From contig PHAN01000003.1 of the NCBI GenBank assembly GCA_002841695.1, forward strand, positions 1 to 64,000: DNA of 64,000 nt. Direction: 5' to 3'. Both the position numbers and the translations under genes were made by a program. Below are positions 63,507-64,000 of the stretch, in pieces. Numbering within the stretch: position 1 is the stretch's first letter; the number at the start of each line of letters is the position of its first letter. Below the pieces are notes generated by a model. It had not been told where the DNA came from and ran no database searches. It saw only the letters and a program-made list of their open reading frames with translations. The stretch comes from Elusimicrobia bacterium HGW-Elusimicrobia-1 (GTDB lineage Bacteria > Elusimicrobiota > Endomicrobiia > PHAN01).

Positions 63507-63563
63507 GACCGCCCCGACTACCCTTGCGGGAGAGCCCCATGGGCTCTTGTCATCGGAGCGGTA
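63507..63563 (+). ncRNA. Three-helix structured RNA candidate linked to DUF3800
   Basis: ACCGCCCCGA (63508-63517) pairs with TCGGAGCGGT (63553-63562) except for one mismatch. Inside, CCC(TTGC)GGG (63521-63530) and AGAGCCC(CAT)GGGCTCT (63531-63547) form two adjacent hairpins, giving a three-way junction. Families of structured RNAs named after DUF3800 have been reported next to such genes; this matches their size and place, but I cannot tell which motif it is. No T-run follows, so it is not an ordinary terminator. Confidence 0.6.
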
Positions 63564-63607
63564 CCTTTTGACGATAGTGTATAAAATTGGCAGAGGATTG
63601 TCAAGTT

Positions 63608-64000
63608 GTGTATCAAAAAATGAAACAGCGCGAAAACTGGGGCTCCAAGCTCGGCGTTATATTCGCCGTCGCCGGCTCGGCGGTCGGCCTGGGAAATTTC
63701 TTAAGATTTCCCGTGCAGGCGGCCCGCAACGGCGGCGGCGCTTTTATGATTCCATATTTTGCCGCGCTGATTTTTCTGGGCATCCCTCTTATGCTCATTG
63801 AATGGACGGCCGGACGTTTCGGCGGCGGATTCGGCCACGGCACGGCTCCCGGAATATTTCATTCGATGTGGCGCAAGAACCGCTTCATCAAATATTTCGG
63901 CGTCATAGGCATTTTCGGGCCCGTCATAATTTTCATCTATTATACTTATATCGAGTCGTGGCTTCTCGGATACGCTTTCTTTTCCCTCGTCGGGAAATAC
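63608..64000 (+). CDS. Sodium-dependent transporter, SNF family (5' part, cut by window end)
   Basis: 131 residues visible. [26 protein letters not shown] is the N-terminal signature of neurotransmitter:sodium symporters (LeuT fold), with the sodium-site residues in the first helix. [25 protein letters not shown] and the third helix follow. It imports amino acids or similar with Na+. AGAGGA at 63592 favours GTG 63608; ATG 63620 is an alternative. The gene runs past the end of the window. Confidence 0.92.
   Translation, partial: MYQKMKQRENWGSKLGVIFAVAGSAVGLGNFLRFPVQAARNGGGAFMIPYFAALIFLGIPLMLIEWTAGRFGGGFGHGTAPGIFHSMWRKNRFIKYFGVIGIFGPVIIFIYYTYIESWLLGYAFFSLVGKY

Noticed and set aside
63507-63563. 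Simple intrinsic terminator after the DUF3800 gene
   Set aside because: The outer stem closes over two inner hairpins and no T-run follows, which fits a structured RNA better.

Overview
The window reads as a chromosome segment from an uncultured, probably metagenome-assembled, Gram-negative-type (diderm) bacterium. Outer-membrane barrels, a TolC protein, a PorV/PorQ-type protein, SurA-like and ExbB-like proteins and exported TPR proteins all point to an outer membrane. The mix of a PorV-type protein, a FlgD/sorting-type C-terminal domain on a giant exported protein, DUF4321 and AmrS recalls phyla such as Elusimicrobiota or related lineages. That placement is an impression from gene content, not a measured result. 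Gene density is high, most genes lie on the plus strand, and many neighbours overlap by 1 to 4 bases.

Layout. (1) 84-11101: a cell-surface block with an ECF sigma factor, a membrane protein with a periplasmic CBM48-like domain, an exported FecR protein, an outer-membrane barrel, a 1644-residue exported protein with a sorting-type C-terminus and a PorV/PorQ protein. glgB follows. (2) 13565-18841: initiator tRNA on the minus strand, a long exported TPR protein, a barrel and an ExbB/TolQ channel without an ExbD partner. (3) 18844-21179: an AT-richer three-gene insert with a PD40-like exported protein, an M15-like peptidase and a probable ATP-grasp enzyme. (4) 21284-30883: nucleobase and nitrogen metabolism (dihydropyrimidine-dehydrogenase-like enzyme, SsnA-type amidohydrolase, glutamate dehydrogenase, 8-oxoguanine deaminase-like enzyme). 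It is interrupted by a nucleotidyltransferase gene pair, a decayed second copy of that pair, and a REP-associated transposase pseudogene. (5) 30922-38994: small housekeeping and redox genes (HEAT, MoaD-like, CoA-binding, YfcE, flavodoxin, AmrS, DUF4321, Maf, SurA-like, phosphoesterase, 2-hydroxyglutarate oxidase-like). (6) 39016-42375: a 1119-residue protein with degenerate DHH/DHHA1 features. (7) 42438-54207: tRNA-Val, thrS, a DinG-type helicase, a Na/Ca exchanger, argG-[toxin-antitoxin]-argH, TolC, patatin and TPR. (8) 54275-57958: rplU-rpmA-obg, VanZ-like, PilZ. (9) 58039-61653: a three-gene set matching the bacterial ceramide pathway (reductase, serine palmitoyltransferase, GNAT-like acyltransferase). 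(10) 61658-64000: thrC, a DUF3800 gene followed by a three-helix RNA candidate, and the start of a Na+-dependent SNF transporter.

The second layer of the window is its dispersed repeats. At least four families are visible: a terminal-inverted-repeat MITE; hairpin elements whose arms are built from 7-bp AGTGGNN units around a conserved core; C5/G5 hairpins; and REP sequences. Several lie inside or at the edge of genes: the REP inside the REP transposase, one arm of the heptamer element inside thrC, a C5/G5 hairpin inside the 5' end of a barrel gene, and MITE-like elements overlapping the apparent starts of the serine palmitoyltransferase and patatin genes.

Most interesting for follow-up are the ceramide operon, the ECF/CBM48/FecR surface block, the M15 plus ATP-grasp insert, the DHH-like giant, the DUF3800-associated RNA, and the repeat families that have become coding. 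No gap of more than 300 bases lacks a gene. The longest one without a gene, 27840-28122, holds a composite C5/G5 hairpin element.
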